Shown: piece after piece, positions 35,418-47,473 of the stretch | How positions within the stretch are numbered: the stretch's first letter is position 1 | How the letters are laid out: every line of letters begins with the position of its first letter | Origin: Cavenderia fasciculata | Taxonomy: Eukaryota; Evosea; Eumycetozoa; Acytosteliales; Cavenderiaceae | Length of the DNA: 64,000 nucleotides | NCBI RefSeq assembly: GCF_000203815.1 | Contig: NW_004457729.1 | Coordinates: 1,736,674-1,800,673, forward strand | Direction of reading: 5' to 3' | The notes under the pieces: generated by a model | What the model was told of the DNA's origin: nothing | Seen by the model: the letters and a program-made list of their open reading frames with translations, nothing else | The model's database searches: none | Position numbers and translations under genes: made by a program

Positions 35418-36504
35418 GTCTCTCTTTCTCTCTCTCTCTCTTATCTACTATCTCTTTAAACAAATATAATGATCAAAAGTACTTCTATATTTGTGGAAAC
35501 CGAGCAATCAAAGCAAGACGTCACACAAGTTAGAAAAATAAAAAAATCTGAGTACACAACACACCAACAAGTACTTATAAAGATGAATGGACCGAATCAA
35601 TGGTGATTGAGATAATATGCATTGATATTATGCTTATCTCTCACTAGAAAGCGAGAAGAACTACAAATAATTATTTGTGTGTGTGAGACAATGAGAAAAT
35701 CGAAAGGAAAAGGAGATCATTGACAACAAGGTGCACAGGAATACGAGGAGGAGGAAGAGGTTGATTTAGTGCAAAGATACGGTAGATAGGGTATGTCACT
35801 CTTTGCCCTTTACACCATTAAAATTTAACCTTAAAAAGAAAGAAAAGTGATTGGGATGTAACTATCCACCATTGATTAAACAGGTCGACACAATATAATA
35901 TAATTGATGGTGATCCCAGCAAGCCAACACTTTTCATGAGCACATTCTCAACTCGAACGCTATGTGTCTTGTCCATTCAGGTGATGTATGGCTGACTTCT
36001 TGAAGCCGCAAGAAAATTCAATTTTTTTTTTATTAATTTATTTTCATTCAAGCAACGTTAAGCTGTTGGTTGTGTCTCAACAATAAATTTCCTCATCCTC
36101 CTCTCAATACTCGCAAACATATTGTTACGATATTATATTATTTGTTTTTAGTTATATCAAAGACAAGATAGATAGATAGATAGATTATAGTGCTCTCTCT
36201 CACACACATCTCTCATCATATCATCTTTATTCTATAGTTAGTTTTGTTAGTAGTAGTAAAAAAAAAAGTCACAGTACAATTACTACTAAGCTACTAGCAC
36301 ACTTACACACACAACTCAGTAATAATATATATATATATTTATATATTTATATATTTATATTTCTTTATATAGATATATATATATAATATATAACAAGTAA
36401 TAATATAGTACTAGTAGCGTCTGTCGTCGTCGCGTTGTTCTTATCTTGTTTGTTTTGTTCGTCACGCGCACAACCTAACATACAACACCCAATTCACAAC
36501 ATAA
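35418..36504. other. non-coding region 5' of the Rel-like gene
   Basis: Divergent promoter region between the cytochrome b5 gene (minus) and the Rel-like gene (plus). It contains GATA, TA and CA runs. No ATG-initiated exon that fits the downstream frame could be firmly placed; the nearest candidate start codons are at about 35936 and 36000. See findings. Confidence 0.5.
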
Positions 36505-39500
36505 CCAAAAATTGAGAAATTCAAGAACTTCTTTAACCTTCCAGTAAAGAAGGAACAGCAACTACAACAACAACAACCTCAATCACCACAACAACCTCAA
36601 CTAGACCTAAACAATTGGGTGAGCATTGATACAAGTTCGACCGTATTTGATTTTTCATCAGCGTCGTCTCATCCATACTCTTCTTCCTTTTCCTCGTTTA
36701 GCAACAACAACAACAACAACAACAACTTCTTATCTTCATCTTTTTCGTCATCGTCAAAGAGAAGTTATCTTACGACTAGTTCGCGCAACCTCTTGACCAC
36801 GTCAGTGTCTGATTTTCTCGTCAAATCGCAAGACACCACAAGCACTACAAGTACCACGAGCACCGTATCGACTGCTTCCATCATGAACGGCAACAACCAA
36901 CACAACGGCTCGGGCATTGGCGGCAGCAGCAGCCACATCCCGCTCTCGTCGACCATCAACTTTAACGAGTCGTTGCTCGGCGACTTTGGCCTCGGCGACT
37001 CTGTCATCAAAGACATGAAGAACCAGCAACAAGACACCTTTAAGCTGATCGACTTTGCCCTCTCTGCATCGACCGCTGCCAACATCCCCTGGAACCAAGA
37101 AAACGAGACTGAGCTGCTCGGCATTGACAGCAACTTTAACCTCAACACCAGTATTGGTGGTTTGATCAATCAACAAAACATCAACCATCATATGCAACAA
37201 CAACAACAACAAAACCAACAAAACCAAACTGTTGCCAACAACAACAACAACAACAATGGTAACAACTATGGCAATGGTTTTACGGGCTTGGGCATTTCAC
37301 AGCAATTGTTGACACTTCAACAACAACAACAACAACAATTGCAACAATTAAATGCATTGACAAACCAACAAAACTCGTTCCCAGGTGGTAACAACAACAA
37401 CCAAGGCAATCAAGGCAACTTCCTCCAAAAGTCAAATAATATTCAATTGTTTAACAATTTCAATGACTTTAACAATCATAGTAATAATACAAGTAATATG
37501 GCTCAAGTACCACAATCTCCTCAAATCAATCATCAAAATCAAAATAATAATAATATTAACCAAAACAATAATATGAATAATGTAAATATAAACAACACTA
37601 ATAATAATAATAACAATGGTTTGGTTAATAATAATAATAATACGGTATATACTTCACAAGTTCCACATTCACCACAATTACCATTTGGAAATCTTGAACC
37701 ATTCCCAACTCAACCTCAACAACAGCAACAACAACAATCACCACAACAACAACCACAACAACAACAAGTTAATGGATCACCATTTACATTACCACCAATG
37801 AATACTGCATCACCATCTTCATCTGAACCATCTACACCACAATATGAGCCAACCAATATCCAATCTCTTACCAGCGCCATGGCACTTCGTATATCATCTC
37901 AAGCCATCCAACAACTTCAACTTCAACAACAACAATTGCAACAACAACTTCAACAACATCAAATGCAACTCTTACAACATCATCAATTGGGTAGCAGTCC
38001 AATTCAACAACAACAACAACAACAAATTCAACAACAACAACCAACAATTAATAATAATAATAATATGAATAATAATATCAACATAAACTCTAATCAAAAT
38101 AATAATAATACTGTATCATTAACACCACATTTAGAGATTGTTGATAGTTACCAACAACCATTCCCAATCTATACAGTAAAGACTCATGTATTGGTTCCAG
38201 CTCCAGTGATCAAGGTTTCAAACTATGCCGGTGACCCCAATGATCTGATGATTGTTGCCAACCCAGAGCCAGATGACAGTATCATCATTTCGCAACCAGC
38301 TGTTACTAGTGCCGACGGTACCTTTGAATTCAAGTTTACCGATATGCACGTCGATCGTAAAAAGCATGACCCATGTTCCAACTTCCGTCTCAAGTTCTCG
38401 TTGCTCAACCGTCGTTCCTTCCAAAAGTTTACCGATATCATTTCGCCATCGATCAACCTCTTTTACCACACTGATCTCTTGCCAGCCCCCGATATTGTTA
38501 GATTAGTTCCAAATCAATGCTACTGTGGTCAAGAGCCAGATATCACTTGTTATGGATACTACTTTAAGAAGGGTAGAACCGAGATCCTCTACGTTGACTT
38601 TGAACCCGAACAAGTTACCCTCGATCATCAACCACACACTGTCAAGCAAGAACAACTCAGAATGCCAAATCAAACTTCATTCTCTTTTGTCTTTACTCCA
38701 CCAAATCGTTCAACCTCTGGTAGTTACAGTGTCTCTACTCGTTACACCAAGACAACAACCAAAAAGGATAAAGATAAAAATAAGAAATCAAAGGTTGGAA
38801 AACCTCATATTTTTATTTATAATGGTAAAAACAAAAAAAAAAAAACAAACAAAAAATATAGATTCGTAATATTTACTCTTTCTTTTTCTATTTTTTTTAG
38901 AATTACCTGAATCATCAGCAACCAAGAGAATCAAAAGAGAGATTGATCCAAATGGAGGTGGTATGGGTCCAAGAGGAGATCATAATGTTGAGGAGCAGAG
39001 TGATGGCCTTAGTCCAATGTTGGGTGTACCAAGCCCACATACTCCACCACCATCATCTTCACCATTCAATAATTACAATTATATGAAGTGTGTAGTTCAC
39101 GGTGAAGTCGATGACTTGGAATTGTTGCTCGAGTCTGGTCCAGAGATCAACCTCATTGTAGACAATATGGGTAATACTTTGGTCATGATTGCCGCTCGTG
39201 AGGGTAGAGACGATATGTTTGACATGTTAATCTCTAGACCAAACATTGACTTGTCCATCAAGAACAAGACTGGTCACAATGTTTTCCATATGGCTTGTTT
39301 CTCTGGTAAAGTTGATTTAGTAGAAGCTCTTATTGAAAAAGGTAAATAGAAACAAAAAAAAAAAAAAAAGACAAGAAAAAGATCAAGACATTAATGTATT
39401 ATTTTATTTCTATTTTTTTTAGTTGACATTCTTGAAAAAGATAATGTTGGAGCTACTGGATTACATATTGCAACTGAAAGAGGACATTATAGATTAGTTA

Positions 39501-40861
39501 AATATCTTTGTGATAATGTTGAAGTGTTGGTAGACCAAAAGGACAATAGAGGTTTGAATGCACTCCACTATGCTACGATGGACGGTAACCAACGTATTGT
39601 CGCCGTGTTGATTGACTATTACTTGTTTGTTGCTGAACACGCCATTGACACTCAAGACTTTTCAGGCATGTCTGCTCTCCACTGGGCTGCTGCCTTGGGT
39701 CGTCACTCGATTGCCCAAATGTTGATCGATGCCGGTGCCAACCCCAACCTCTTGGACGGTGATGGAGAGTCGCCAGTGTTCAAGTCGATCAACACCCACA
39801 ACAAGGAAGTCACCAAGTTGTTGTTGGAATCCAACTGCGACACCTTTATCCTCAACAATCACAACAAGACTCCAGTCGAATTGTTGGCCGAACAAAGTAT
39901 CAGCGAACAACAAGAGATTGACCTTGAAGTCGAGGAGATTGAAGAAGAAGAGAAAGAAAATATTCTTGCTGAAACCACCTGTGACTTGGCCGAATCACTT
40001 TCGACCACCACCACCTCTACCACTTCGACCTCGACCACCTCTACATTGTCACCACCACAACTACAACAACCAAATCAACAAGCCAAGTTGTCACTCGGAC
40101 AACAAACTAGAGCCGAATTGGCTGATCAACTCATCCAACAATTGGCCAAGTTGAATTTACAACAAACCAAAAATTCTATCACTCCAGGTGAGCCAACTGC
40201 CTCCTCCTCATCATACACTAAACGTGATGAGACTGTACTTGAAAACTTCAAACCAACTCCAGGAGGTGACTTGTTGATGAACCCACTCAACTGGACAAGC
40301 CGTGATATTACCGTCAACCGATTTGAAATGGTGATTTCAGAGATTGAAAAGAATCTTGTTGGCAACTCTACTGGTAGCACTGAAGACCAAGGCAAGAGCA
40401 AGAAGCTGACCCATCTACTCCAACAATCCTTCTCGGACAAGTTTGCTGACTGGATGGCCTGCGAGGAAGAGTTACTCTCTACCAAGCGCGAGTTGATGAA
40501 CCTCGAAAACGAACTCAATGTCAAGGCACACGAGATCATCAGATTGACCGACTTTATCGGAACATGCCCTGTATCGTTGGCCGACCTGCCCACTGGCACC
40601 AAGACCCTCGGTCTCTTTGTCCTACGTAGAGAGAGATACTATGGATTCCACCTCAACGAGACCCTGGTCATTGCCAGCAACGATTCAATGTCTGCCCTCC
40701 AAAAGATCTATGGCAATGGTAACCTCCCAGAATGTATCCTTGCCAACGTTGTATATTCAGTCAAAACCAAGTCAACCAAACCTTCACCACTTATGCCAAC
40801 TCCCACAGAATTTTTCATTGTAGATATTGAGGTACATAAACAAGCAACTGCATCAGAGTAA
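36505..40861 (+). CDS. Rel-like domain, IPT/TIG and ankyrin-repeat transcription regulator
   Basis: Exons are 36505-38824, 38901-39341 and 39423-40861; the 5' end is uncertain because the frame opens at 36505 without an ATG until 36883. Counted from 36505 there are 1399 codons. Poly-Gln, poly-Asn and poly-Ser fill about 1-535. A beta-rich domain lies at about 540-650 (PHLEIVDSYQQPFPIYTVKT; TFEFKFTDMHVDRKK; FRLKFSLLNRRSF). An IPT/TIG domain follows at 655-770 (APDIVRLVPNQCYCG; DITCYGYYFKKG). Ankyrin repeats span about 830-1075 (GLNALHYATMDGN; GMSALHWAAALGR). The C-terminus has a coiled coil and a compact domain. Order and motifs recall NF-kB p105 or yeast Mga2/Spt23. A nuclear regulator is inferred. 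Confidence 0.8.
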
Positions 40862-40920
40862 TAAATTAATCAATCTTATTTAAATACATAAACAAGCAAC
40901 TGCATCAGAGTAATAAATTA
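40833..40920. repeat. direct repeat spanning the stop codon and 3' UTR
   Basis: A 36-bp sequence at 40833-40868 recurs exactly at 40885-40920. The first copy covers the last codons (HKQATASE) and stop of the Rel-like gene; the second is in the 3' UTR. It is a recent 52-bp tandem duplication. Confidence 0.9.
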
Positions 40921-40965
40921 AATTAAAATCTTATTTATAAATATTTATAAACACAAATAACTTTA

Positions 40966-40979
40966 CAGAGTATACTCTG
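40966..40979. terminator. palindrome followed by T run
   Basis: CAGAGTATACTCTG is a perfect 14-bp palindrome followed by AC and then about 11 T, between two tandem plus-strand genes 187 bp apart. It might help end or process the upstream transcript. Function is inferred only. Confidence 0.25.
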
Positions 40980-41047
40980 ACTTTTTTTTTTTTGTGTAAC
41001 TTAAGTTCATTGTTTTACTTCAATTTTGATTAAAAGAGATAGAAGGA

Positions 41048-41983
41048 ATGAGTGAAAATACTAGCGGTAGTAGTGGAGGAGGTGGACAAGGTGAACTATT
41101 CTTACAGATACTTAGAGATTTGAAGGGTTTAGTTACAAAACATCAACAAAATAGTTTGGGATTTAGTAAATTGTTTCAAAAGAGTGACCAAATACTTAAA
41201 GTATGTTTAATACAGTATAATGTAAATGATGATTAGTTATAGTTCTAACAGACTACTCTCTCTCTATATATATAGAATCAAATCAATCAAAATATAGAAA
41301 AGAATGTACAACTTGAACAACAACAACAAAAACAATCAGAACAAATAGAACAACCAGAACAATCGACGACGACGACAACAACAACTACAAATATAAATAT
41401 AGATATAGAACAACTTTCAAGTAAACATCAAAAAGAAATTGAAAACTTGGAGAATGATATAGAACAATTACACAAGGTTATAACAACATTAGAGATTGAA
41501 AATAATAGTCATGTGGCTGCTTATTCAGATTTAAAATCATCTGTTGAAAGCATTGTAGATAAAGGAAGATTACAAATGGTATGTGGTCGTTTTGATAGAT
41601 ATATACAATTAGTTTTATCTCTAATCTCTCTTTCTTTCGTTTTGTAGAAACTTTTTAATGAATCAAATCAATCAAACAAAACATTACAACATGAATTGGA
41701 AGCAGAAAGAGCAAAGAATCATCAATTGAGAAGAGAAAGTGAAACATTGAAATCGACGATTGCAGATATGTTTGAATTATTACAAGGTGCAGCTCAAAGT
41801 GATGACCCATTACCATTAGAATTTGCTCAACTCATTGAAGAAAACAAGAATCTTCGAAACATGTTATTTATTTCTGATCAATTCCAAGATGTTGATCAAT
41901 CCTCTAGTACTCAACAACAACAATCTTCTTCTTCTACTTCTTCTTCTTCAACAGAAAATGAAAATCAAATAGAAACTAGTTAA
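41048..41983 (+). CDS. coiled-coil protein, SIKE/FGFR1OP2-like (STRIPAK-type)
   Basis: Three exons: 41048-41200, 41276-41578 and 41648-41983, giving 263 residues at phase 0. A Gly/Ser-rich start is followed by alpha-helical coiled coils broken by Gln and Thr runs. The motifs LEIENNSHVAAYSDLKSSVE, TIADMFELLQGAAQSDD and LIEENKNLRNMLFISDQFQ correspond in order to the three coiled-coil blocks of FGFR1OP2/SIKE1. Those proteins belong to the STRIPAK phosphatase/kinase complex. The match is suggestive, not certain; any coiled-coil protein could share parts of it. The C-terminus is Ser/Gln-rich. Confidence 0.7.
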
Positions 41984-42075
41984 CTAAAACTAGTTATTTC
42001 ACGAGTGTCTCCTATTAGCGAGATACTTTTTTTTGTAAAATATACACATCCTCTTGGATCCTTCACATTCCATTT

Positions 42076-42924
42076 CTATTTATTTACACCAAAGAAATCA
42101 ACAGACTCGTCCTTTACCAACAACTCGGTAAAGATTTTTTGAATTTGTGGAGAGCTCTTGACGAGGGTCATAAACTCTTCGTTTGAAACCCTTCCATCAC
42201 CGTTCTTGTCTAGCATTGCGAATAGCTTATCAGCCTTGTCATAGATATCTGAAGTTTCTCTTGGATCCAAGGTTATCTTGTCCAATGGCACTTGCTTGTT
42301 GTGTATCTTTACATACTTTTCCATCTTTTTGTTCATCATGACGACACTGCGCAACTCATTCTTGGACACTTCACCATCTCCATTTAAATCCAAACATTTA
42401 AATGATACAGTGCTGACGTCATCCAGTGATCGATTTACCAAATATCCATAGGCCAAACAAAATTCTTGAAAATCAATATCCCTAAAAACAATAACGTACG
42501 TATTAGTACAGGATTATTCTTTTTTCTTTTTTTTTTGTGTATACACATACTTGTCACCATTACGATCAAAGAGATTAAACAAAATACTAGAAAATGTTGT
42601 ATCAAGACCACCATACTTTTTCTCTTTAAAAATAATAATAATAATAATAATAACAGGTTAGAGGGAATTACTATGTATAGTTGGTTTGTTTGTGTTCAAT
42701 CATACCAATTGTCTTTTTTAACAACTCTTTTGATATCTTTCCATTCTTTGATATAGATTGGAATGTCTTTAGGAGTGATGATAAATCACTATGATCAACT
42801 ATATACAACCACCAATAATATTAGTTAGTTTGTGTACACATATTCACGATCTATATCAATGCATACGTCTAGAGTTTTGAGCTATTTCAGCAAAATCTTT
42901 TCCCTTGCTTTGACTTTGACCCAT
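42076..42924 (-). CDS. EF-hand calcium-binding protein, probably myristoylated
   Basis: Four exons on the minus strand: 42867-42924, 42706-42798, 42551-42623 and 42076-42481, giving 209 residues with consistent phases. The N-terminus MGQSQSKG is a good N-myristoylation site. Three canonical calcium loops are DRNGDKDIDFQE, DLNGDGEVSKNE and DKNGDGRVSNEE, each with Asp/Asn and a terminal Glu. An unpaired N-terminal helical region (SLLKTFQSISKNGKISKEL) may be a degenerate fourth hand. The layout resembles calcineurin B or recoverin-type sensors that act at membranes. The partner is unknown. The 73-bp exon would be missed without splicing. Confidence 0.88.
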
Positions 42925-43348
42925 TCTTTTGAATAAATATTATCTATGTTAAGAATTAACTGTAACTACTTTAATGTGTCAACTAGTGACTGATGGTGTT
43001 GGGGAAGGGCTAATGAAATTTTAATAAACTAAAGATTATTAACAAACGAACTTTCACTGAAATGGGTGATCGATCGACAAATATCTGTCATGACGGTTTG
43101 TGAAAGAAAAAAAAACACCCGATTGTAACCACGAACTAAAACAAGGAATGAAAAAGTAATAAATATAAATATTCAAAGGAAATAAACAAACTATCAGAAA
43201 TGTTAACAAACTTCAAGTTTAAAGTAATAGTCTTTAAAATTGAAAGATACTTGTTTATGTTTAAATTTTTAAAAATGGAGGGAAAATTTTGACCAACCAT
43301 CATTAATTTAATTCGATTTTGTGCTCTCATTGTTTATAAAGAGATAAA
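42925..43348. other. divergent promoter between EF-hand and RNase H2 genes
   Basis: The two genes are transcribed outward from this 424-bp spacer, so it should hold both promoters. Apart from short A and T runs I see no distinct element. Confidence 0.6.
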
Positions 43349-44423
43349 ATGACAGATAAGAAGAGTACTACTACTATTAGTAATAATAATAATAATAATA
43401 ATGAACAGATAGATATACATAGAAGACCACCGTTAACAGGTGATTTGAAAGATGGTATTGATAGGAAGCAATCATATATTATGGGTATAGATGAAGCTGG
43501 TAGAGGTCCTGTATTGGGTCCACTTGTTTATGGTGCATGCTTTGCACCACTTAAAGAAATAGAGACAATCAAGAAAATGAAGTTTAATGGTTAGTAGAGT
43601 CAAATATATTACACTCACCTCACTTGTACATACATATATGCTAATCAAACCTTCCTTTTTAGATTCAAAGAAATTAACAGAACAACAAAGAGAACAATTA
43701 TTTATAAAGATTATAAAATCACCAGATGTGATTGGATTTGTTAGTGATATCAATACACCAGAGTATCTATCGGAAAAGATGTGTGCAAAGATGCCAACAT
43801 CTTTGGATGTTATATCACATGGTTCTGCATTCAAGATGATTAGAACTGTATTGGATAGAGGATATAATGTACAAGAGTTGTATTTGGATACGGTAGGTCC
43901 TGCTCTAAAATACCAAACAAAACTTCAAATTGCTTTCCCAAGCATTGGAAAGATTGTGGTATCGAGCAAGGCCGATAGTATCTATCCTATTGTTAGTGCT
44001 GGCAGTATTGTCGCCAAGGTACTCAGAGATGTGTTGATTGCAAACACGTCGTTTGCAGCTTACCAAGGCGTTGAAATCAGTAGAGACTTTGGATCTGGGT
44101 ATCCAAGCGATCCATCAACAAAGAAATGGTTACGTGAACATCGTGACAATGTATTTGGGTATCCAGACAATATTATCAGATTTAGTTGGAAAACAACTAT
44201 CAACAATTTGGCAAGTGAAAGTAGTATTCATTGGTATGTTAATCTCTATCTATACATAATATATATAAATATAATATATTTACAACCAAGTTTATTGACA
44301 TATCATTCTCTTTTATGGTGTAGGGTATCTTTGGATAAACAATCACATTATTTCTCTACAAAGAGAAAGAGATCATCATTTTTCCAAGACAATCAAATTG
44401 ATAATCAATCAATTGATTTTTAA
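43349..44423 (+). CDS. rnaseh2A: ribonuclease H2 catalytic subunit A
   Basis: Three exons: 43349-43589, 43663-44233 and 44324-44423, giving 303 residues. The family signature [18 protein letters not shown] supplies two catalytic acids (Asp, Glu). [11 protein letters not shown] follows. [11 protein letters not shown] and [20 protein letters not shown] bring the remaining acids. [14 protein letters not shown] matches the eukaryotic type 2 form. It removes ribonucleotides from DNA and RNA in hybrids, with subunits B and C. The N-terminus has an Asn run. The C-terminus has a basic KRKRSSFFQ segment, which may be a PIP-box-like or nuclear signal. Confidence 0.95.
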
Positions 44424-45024
44424 AAAAGAACAAAGAAAGGAAGAATAAATACTACTTGTATATATATATATTATAATTATAATTTTTTTGCGCATTGGAA
44501 TAAATATTATTCTCATCCACAGAAAAGATCACGCACAACAATACTTACCATCAAATTGGATATAAATAAGAAGATCAGGATGAAATATCAAAACTCGAGC
44601 CTTTCAACTGAGTGATCCAGTTTATATGCATTCTATCAAGTGATTCTCAACTAATACTGCCAACTTAAAAATTTAAATAAATTCGTTTGAATCTTTGCAT
44701 GCAATGGGAAATCAATGATGCATCGGAACAATAGAATTGTTATCTTTGTCCCAATTCCTCTTTATTTAATGTATTAATAGATTTAAAATAAGTTAGTTAT
44801 TAGATATCGCAACAATACAATTGCAACAAGCTAACACACACAAACACACACATTAATTATTTTCCTCACAAGTAATTAAAAGTTTTATTTGTATTTGTAG
44901 TATCTCCTTCTTTATTTATATTTGTATCATAAACACACACACTTGTTGCATTGGGTTGTTTGTAATAATTATATATTATTCAACATCCACAGCACAAGGT
45001 TTAATACACTCACACAACCAATTA
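44424..45024. other. spacer with duplicated permease scrap
   Basis: No intact gene. Positions 44550-44609 resemble 45443-45504, within the coding start of the neighbouring permease. The rest is AT-rich. Confidence 0.6.
44550..44609 (+). pseudogene. fragment of amino-acid permease coding sequence
   Basis: A 17-base match (ATCAAATTGGATATAAA at 44550-44566) is followed by a closely similar stretch that includes TATCAAAACTCG and CCTTTCAACT, also found at 45443-45504 inside the permease gene. The copy has small insertions and deletions and then diverges. It is probably a leftover of a tandem paralogue. Confidence 0.6.
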
Positions 45025-45380
45025 ATGATCAGTAATAACAACAATGATAATAATAACAGCACCAACAATACGAATACTAGCATAGACAATGGAGGTGATT
45101 CTATTCACCACGATGATAACAAGTTAGAGTATGAACCTTTGCTTATAAACAGACATCCTCATCCCCACAGTAAACAAGGTAATGTTTCATATGATATGGA
45201 TGGCATAAAACGCCTACCTCTATATATCTTTTTAGTTTTATTCTCTCTTTTTTTTTCTTTCTCTCTCTCTCAGTTGACCAACATCTTTCTTTCAACATAT
45301 TTACAATTATATTTCCCATTGAATCAACAACAAAATATTTACATGATAATTTAAATTATATTTCCCACCCATTCTTTTAA
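45025..45380 (+). CDS. small gene or alternative 5' exons of the permease
   Basis: Exon 1 is 45025-45178 and exon 2 is 45274-45380 (CTCTCTCAG acceptor), giving 86 residues. An Asn-rich N-terminus is followed by NKLEYEPLLINRHPHPH, a typical acidic dileucine sorting motif. The next part is SKQVDQHLSFNIFTIIFPIE and a stop just before the permease ATG. Exon 1 could instead splice at phase 1 to the TAG at 45432-45434 and run in frame into the permease, adding a sorting signal to it. I cannot choose between these from sequence alone. Confidence 0.35.
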
Positions 45381-45384
45381 ACCA

Positions 45385-47134
45385 ATGGTTCAAACCCAAT
45401 CACCTATCCAATTGTCACCTCTAACATCAATAGACTTTAAGAATCAAATTGGATATAAACAACAACAAGAAGATGGAATATATCAAAACTCGAACCTTTC
45501 AACTCCAGTGTCGATAAAATCGACCACATCATTGGCACCTGGACAATTAAAGAAGAATGCATTGGGTCTGGTGCACTGTCTGGGGTGTTCCATTTCTGGC
45601 GTTGGACCAACTTGCGGCATTTTTTTGGTCTGTCCACAGATAGCAAAGGTTGCAGGGCCGCAGGTACCGTTTACTCTTATCCTGGCTGCAATTTGTTGTT
45701 TATCAATGGCATCAACCATCAGCACATTTGGAAAATATATATATAGTTCTGCCTCTTTCTATCAGTACGTCTCTGAAGGTTTGGGAGGTTTGGTTGGATT
45801 TATTACAGGATGGATCATGTTGGTAGCGTATGGAATACTTAGTGTTCAAACAATTATCCAATTTTCATCATGGACAAGTGATGTGATACGGACCAATACT
45901 GGGTTTGATTTACCGTGGATTGTATGTGGTATTGTAGCCATTGGCATCATTTCATCATTGGCGTTTATTGGTATCAATCCAGTTCTCAAAATCAGTTTGA
46001 TTCTTGTCCTTTGCGAAACTATCATTACTTTTGTCCTCACCGTAGTGATTGTGGCCAAAGGGGGAGCAGAAGGAAACTACCCATTGGCATTTACACCCGT
46101 TGGAGGAAGTGTTTCTGGAATGGCACGTGGTCTGGTTTTCTCAATCCTAGTATTTGTTGGATTTGAAACTGCCGCAATTCTTGGTGCAGAGACTCGAAAC
46201 CCAACGAAAATTATTCCTCAAGCCGTCGTTGGTAGTGTTTTAATCACTGCTATTTGGTTGGGTAAGTCAACACATCAAACAATTAATTTCTCCCCCCGCT
46301 AAATAATTAATTATTTCTTTTTCTTTTTCCTTTATAGTATGGGGGATGTATGCAATTATTGTTGCATGTGGTCCTTCACAAGCATATAATTTATACAGTG
46401 TTAGTGCTCCGATCGATTTGTTTGCACGAGAATATGTTGGTAGATGGTTTGCTGTTTTTATCGATTTGGCTGGTATTAGTACTACGTTTAATGTATCAAC
46501 AGTGGCTTTTAATAATATGTATAGAATTTTATACTCGGTTGGAAAGGCAAAACTTAGTACGACATCAAACAAGCTTGGCATCACAAGCAAACGATTCAAA
46601 ACACCAGTGGTGGCGATCGTTTGTTTTTCCGTCTTTCAAATCATATCCATTGGCATTGTTGCAGCTATTTTTGGTAACCATACCGAAGGCTCTTGGCTCG
46701 CCTATTCCTACCTCTCCTATGTTGGAACCATCCCACTTATCATTGTATTTATCATTACCAACATTGCAGTCATTCCATACATGACAAACAACCACCGCGA
46801 CCAATTTAGTTACTTCTACAACATGGCACTCCCCATTTTTTCTGCTGTACTCTTTTCTCTTGTATTATTTGGTAACTTTTATCCCGACGTTCCAACACCT
46901 CCCAACTCTTATTTACTCATTGCCTTGATGGCCATACTATTATTTGGAATTGCCCTCGGATTTTATCTCAAGAGAATTCCAGGTTTCTTTAAAACAATGC
47001 TTCATCATATCAGCGATGATGGTAATACTTCAATGAATCACCATCCAGAAGAAGTAGTAGAAGAAGAGCAAGAAAAGTTTAAACATATCGATGAAAAAGA
47101 TGAAATTATAAGAGCTGATCTTCCAATAAATTAA
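45385..47134 (+). CDS. amino-acid/polyamine permease, APC superfamily
   Basis: Exon A is 45385-46261 and exon B is 46338-47134, giving 557 residues from the ATG at 45385. After a polar N-terminus there are about 12 membrane helices: CSISGVGPTCGIFLVCPQIA is the first helix with the family's small-residue motif, and SGMARGLVFSILVFVGFETA, then AILGAETRNPTKIIPQA is the conserved sixth helix and loop. The C-terminus is acidic (PEEVVEEEQEKF). It probably moves amino acids or related amines across the plasma or endolysosomal membrane. The substrate is unknown. Start choice depends on the preceding exons. Confidence 0.85.
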
Positions 47135-47473
47135 TGCATTATATCAACAACTTTATTTTATTTCTTTAATTATTTACGAACCCTTTGAAACCATAACACA
47201 CATTCATAACAAAAGAAATAATAATTATTCTTACCCTTTGAGATTTATACATTCTTGAGCAGGAAACAATAAAATACTTTACCATAAAAACAATAACATA
47301 CTTTTTCTTTTTGTTTGTAGAGAAATTTCTAAAGATTCTTGATTCTAGTCTATAATATTAATAATTCCATTAAACATTTTATTAACTTTTACATACGATG
47401 ATTTTGAATCCTGTTGTTTTATTAATACTACAAGGTAGTTTAAACAATAGAGAGTGGAAATTTAAAGGATACA
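47135..47473. other. short convergent intergenic spacer
   Basis: It lies between the 3' ends of the permease (plus) and LUC7 (minus). AT-rich with poly-A-signal-like AATAAA sequences; nothing else seen. Confidence 0.6.
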
